Assembly: GCA_963691705.1 (NCBI GenBank)
Contig: OY829541.1
Coordinates: forward strand, 42,797,661-42,861,660
Origin: Viola odorata
Lineage: Eukaryota; Streptophyta; Magnoliopsida; Malpighiales; Violaceae
Direction: 5' to 3'
DNA: 64,000 nucleotides
This document shows, piece by piece, positions 63,201 through 64,000 of the stretch. Each line of letters begins with the position of its first letter. The stretch's first letter is position 1. Both the position numbers and the translations under genes were made by a program. Under the pieces are notes generated by a model. The model saw only the letters and a list, made by a program, of their open reading frames with translations, had not been told where the DNA came from and did not search any database.

Positions 63201-64000
63201 TAAAAGTTGTGATTGGTCACGTCCCCATATCTTGTCTTTTTAGTGTTGTGATAGGTCACGTCCCCACATACACCTTGTCATTTAAAAAGTTGTGATTGGT
63301 CACGTCCCCACATCTTGTCTGTGTAGTGTTGTGATTGGTCACGTCCCCACATCTTGTCTGTTTAGTGTTGTGGTAGGTCACGTCCCCACATACACCTTGG
63401 CATTTAAAAAGTTGCCCACATCTTGTCTGTGTAGTGTTGTGATAGGTCACGTCCCCACATCTTGTCTGTGTAGTGTTGTGATAGGTCACGTCCCCACATC
63501 TTGTCTGTTTAGTGTTGTGATAGGTCACGCCCCCACATACACCTTGTCATTTAAAAAGTTGTGATTGGTCACGTCCCCACATCTTGTCTGTTTAGTGTTG
63601 TGATAGGTCACGCCCCCACATACACCTTGTCATTTTAAAAGTTGTGATTGGTCACGTCCCCACATCTTGTCTGTTTAGTGTTGTGATAGGTCACGTCCCC
63701 ACATACACCTTGTCATTTAAAAAGTTGTGATTGGTCACGTCCCCACATCTTGTCTGTTTAGTGTTGTGATAGGTCACGCCCCCACATACACCTTGTCATT
63801 TTAAAAGTTGTGATTGGTCACGTCCCCACATCTTGTCTGTTTAGTGTTGTGATAGGTCACGCCCCCACATACACCTTGTCATTTTAAAAGTTGTGATTGG
63901 TCACGTCCCCATATCTTGTCTGTGTAGTGTTGTGATAGGTCACGTCCCCACATACACCTTGTCATTTTAAAAGTTGTGATTGGTCACGTCCCCACATCTT

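Larger units (their letters stand above)
1363..63444 (+). repeat. Map of the 63 A' fusion units
   Basis: Starts of the 69-bp fusion units: 1363, 3614, 8404, 9161, 9801, 10651, 13452, 16566, 17323, 17758, 18515, 18989, 19839, 21670, 24429, 25186, 25660, 26754, 27189, 28039, 30074, 31534, 34293, 35050, 35524, 36618, 37053, 37903, 40701, 41458, 41932, 42782, 43583, 44057, 44741, 45220, 45572, 46588, 47067, 47419, 48767, 49119, 50135, 50614, 51957, 52436, 53740, 54219, 54654, 55133, 56476, 56916, 57351, 57952, 58846, 59286, 59721, 60200, 60635, 61114, 62457, 62936, 63376. The usual context is A, B(TGTG, ending T), B(TGTT), A', then 0 to 2 further full B units. The copy at 62457 reads TTGCC instead of TTGGC. 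Starts were computed from the reading-frame layout and spot-checked; an error of a base is possible. Confidence 0.88.
1..64000 (+). repeat. Satellite DNA array filling the window
   Basis: Every stretch read consists of 44-bp (A), 39-bp (B) or 69-bp (A' fusion) units in the same orientation, with no interruption by other sequence. GC is about 41% in A and 46% in B by counting the example units. Dividing the window by the 83-bp dimer gives roughly 770 dimer equivalents, an estimate because fusions and B runs alter the spacing. Neither end of the array is in the window. Arrays of this size and uniformity are known from eukaryotic constitutive heterochromatin; which chromosome region this is cannot be told from sequence alone. 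I did not recognise the family or host. No inverted segment, mobile element remnant or gene was seen. Confidence 0.97.
44679..64000 (+). repeat. A'-dense domain with 1.7-1.8 kb repeating blocks
   Basis: Twenty-nine of the 63 A' fusions lie here and pure B runs are absent. The basic pair is an A' module followed 479 bp later by another, starting at 46468, 50015, 51837, 53620, 54534, 59601 and 60515. Pairs repeat every 914, 1783 or 1822 bp. B units between the modules are of the CTTTTTAG, GTGACAGG and GTTATG kinds as on the left, but the ACAAACACC and CACTCCCCCAC variants are missing. The rare TGTCCTTTAAA variant marks modules near 46971, 50518, 55036, 57733, 60103 and 61018. No gene is present. 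Confidence 0.85.

Noticed and set aside
1243..63564. About 130 open reading frames of 64-103 codons on both strands
   Set aside because: They overlap on opposite strands, consist only of satellite units, begin at GTG in the cases checked, and vary by whole 13-codon steps. Frame is kept because 39 and 69 are multiples of three. No promoter, signal or domain is seen.
1..64000. CRISPR array
   Set aside because: The regular spacing of a 25-bp core with 14-19-bp intervals looks superficially similar, but the intervals are two repeated sequences, not unique spacers, and there is no cas gene or leader.
1..64000. CENP-B box
   Set aside because: No stretch resembling the TTCG-TTGGAA-CGGGA pattern was seen in A, B or A'.
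1..64000. Bacterial CRP-like operator in GTGATWGGTCAC
   Set aside because: The half-sites resemble TGTGA and TCACA, but the spacing is four rather than six bases and the context is a eukaryote-type satellite.
1..64000. tRNA, rRNA, transposon or telomeric repeats
   Set aside because: No departure from the monomer pattern long enough to hold any of these was found while reading the window.

Overview
The whole 64-kb window is one uninterrupted satellite DNA array. I find no unique sequence, credible protein gene, RNA gene, transposon or CRISPR array. All monomers I read point the same way. The array starts inside a monomer (position 1 is about base 6 of an A monomer) and stops inside another (a B monomer starting at 63982), so it extends past both ends. 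A tandem array this long and homogeneous indicates eukaryotic heterochromatin (centromeric, pericentromeric, subtelomeric or sex-chromosomal). The species cannot be determined from the window; I did not recognise the family.

Building blocks: type A monomer (44 bp, example 1510-1553) and type B monomer (39 bp, example 1554-1592) share a nearly fixed 25-bp core (example 1545-1569) and differ in a 19-bp (A) or 14-bp (B) variable part. Alternating A-B gives an 83-bp dimer. A third block, A', is an A monomer fused to a B monomer by a 14-bp deletion (69 bp, example 1363-1431). I located 63 copies. B monomers also occur in runs of 2 to 6. All longer open reading frames arise from B runs and A' fusions, because 39 and 69 are multiples of three while 44 is not.

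Layout: 1-8283 is mostly plain A-B dimers with two A' modules. 8284-14568 is module-rich (A' and B runs). 14569-16445 is plain dimers. 16446-20000 is modules. 20001-21709 holds short B-pair modules. 21710-24277 is plain dimers, itself a 1284-bp tandem duplication. 24278-30142 is modules. 30143-38003 repeats most of 20279-28140 at an offset of 9864 bp. 38004-40580 is a B run and plain dimers matching about 13.9-16.4 kb at an offset of 24135 bp. 40581-44678 is a 2125-bp tandem duplication. 44679-64000 is dense in A' fusions with 1.7-2.4 kb and larger repeating blocks.

The interest lies in the nested higher-order structure, dated by shared private mutations; in one off-register junction near 38004; in the fixed A' fusion and its apparent undeleted relatives; and in the core, which carries a short dyad, one CpG per monomer, and an A/T site that switches between an inverted CCAAT box and a GATA/AGGTCA motif. 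Offsets were derived by hand from shared variants; percent identities were not computed.
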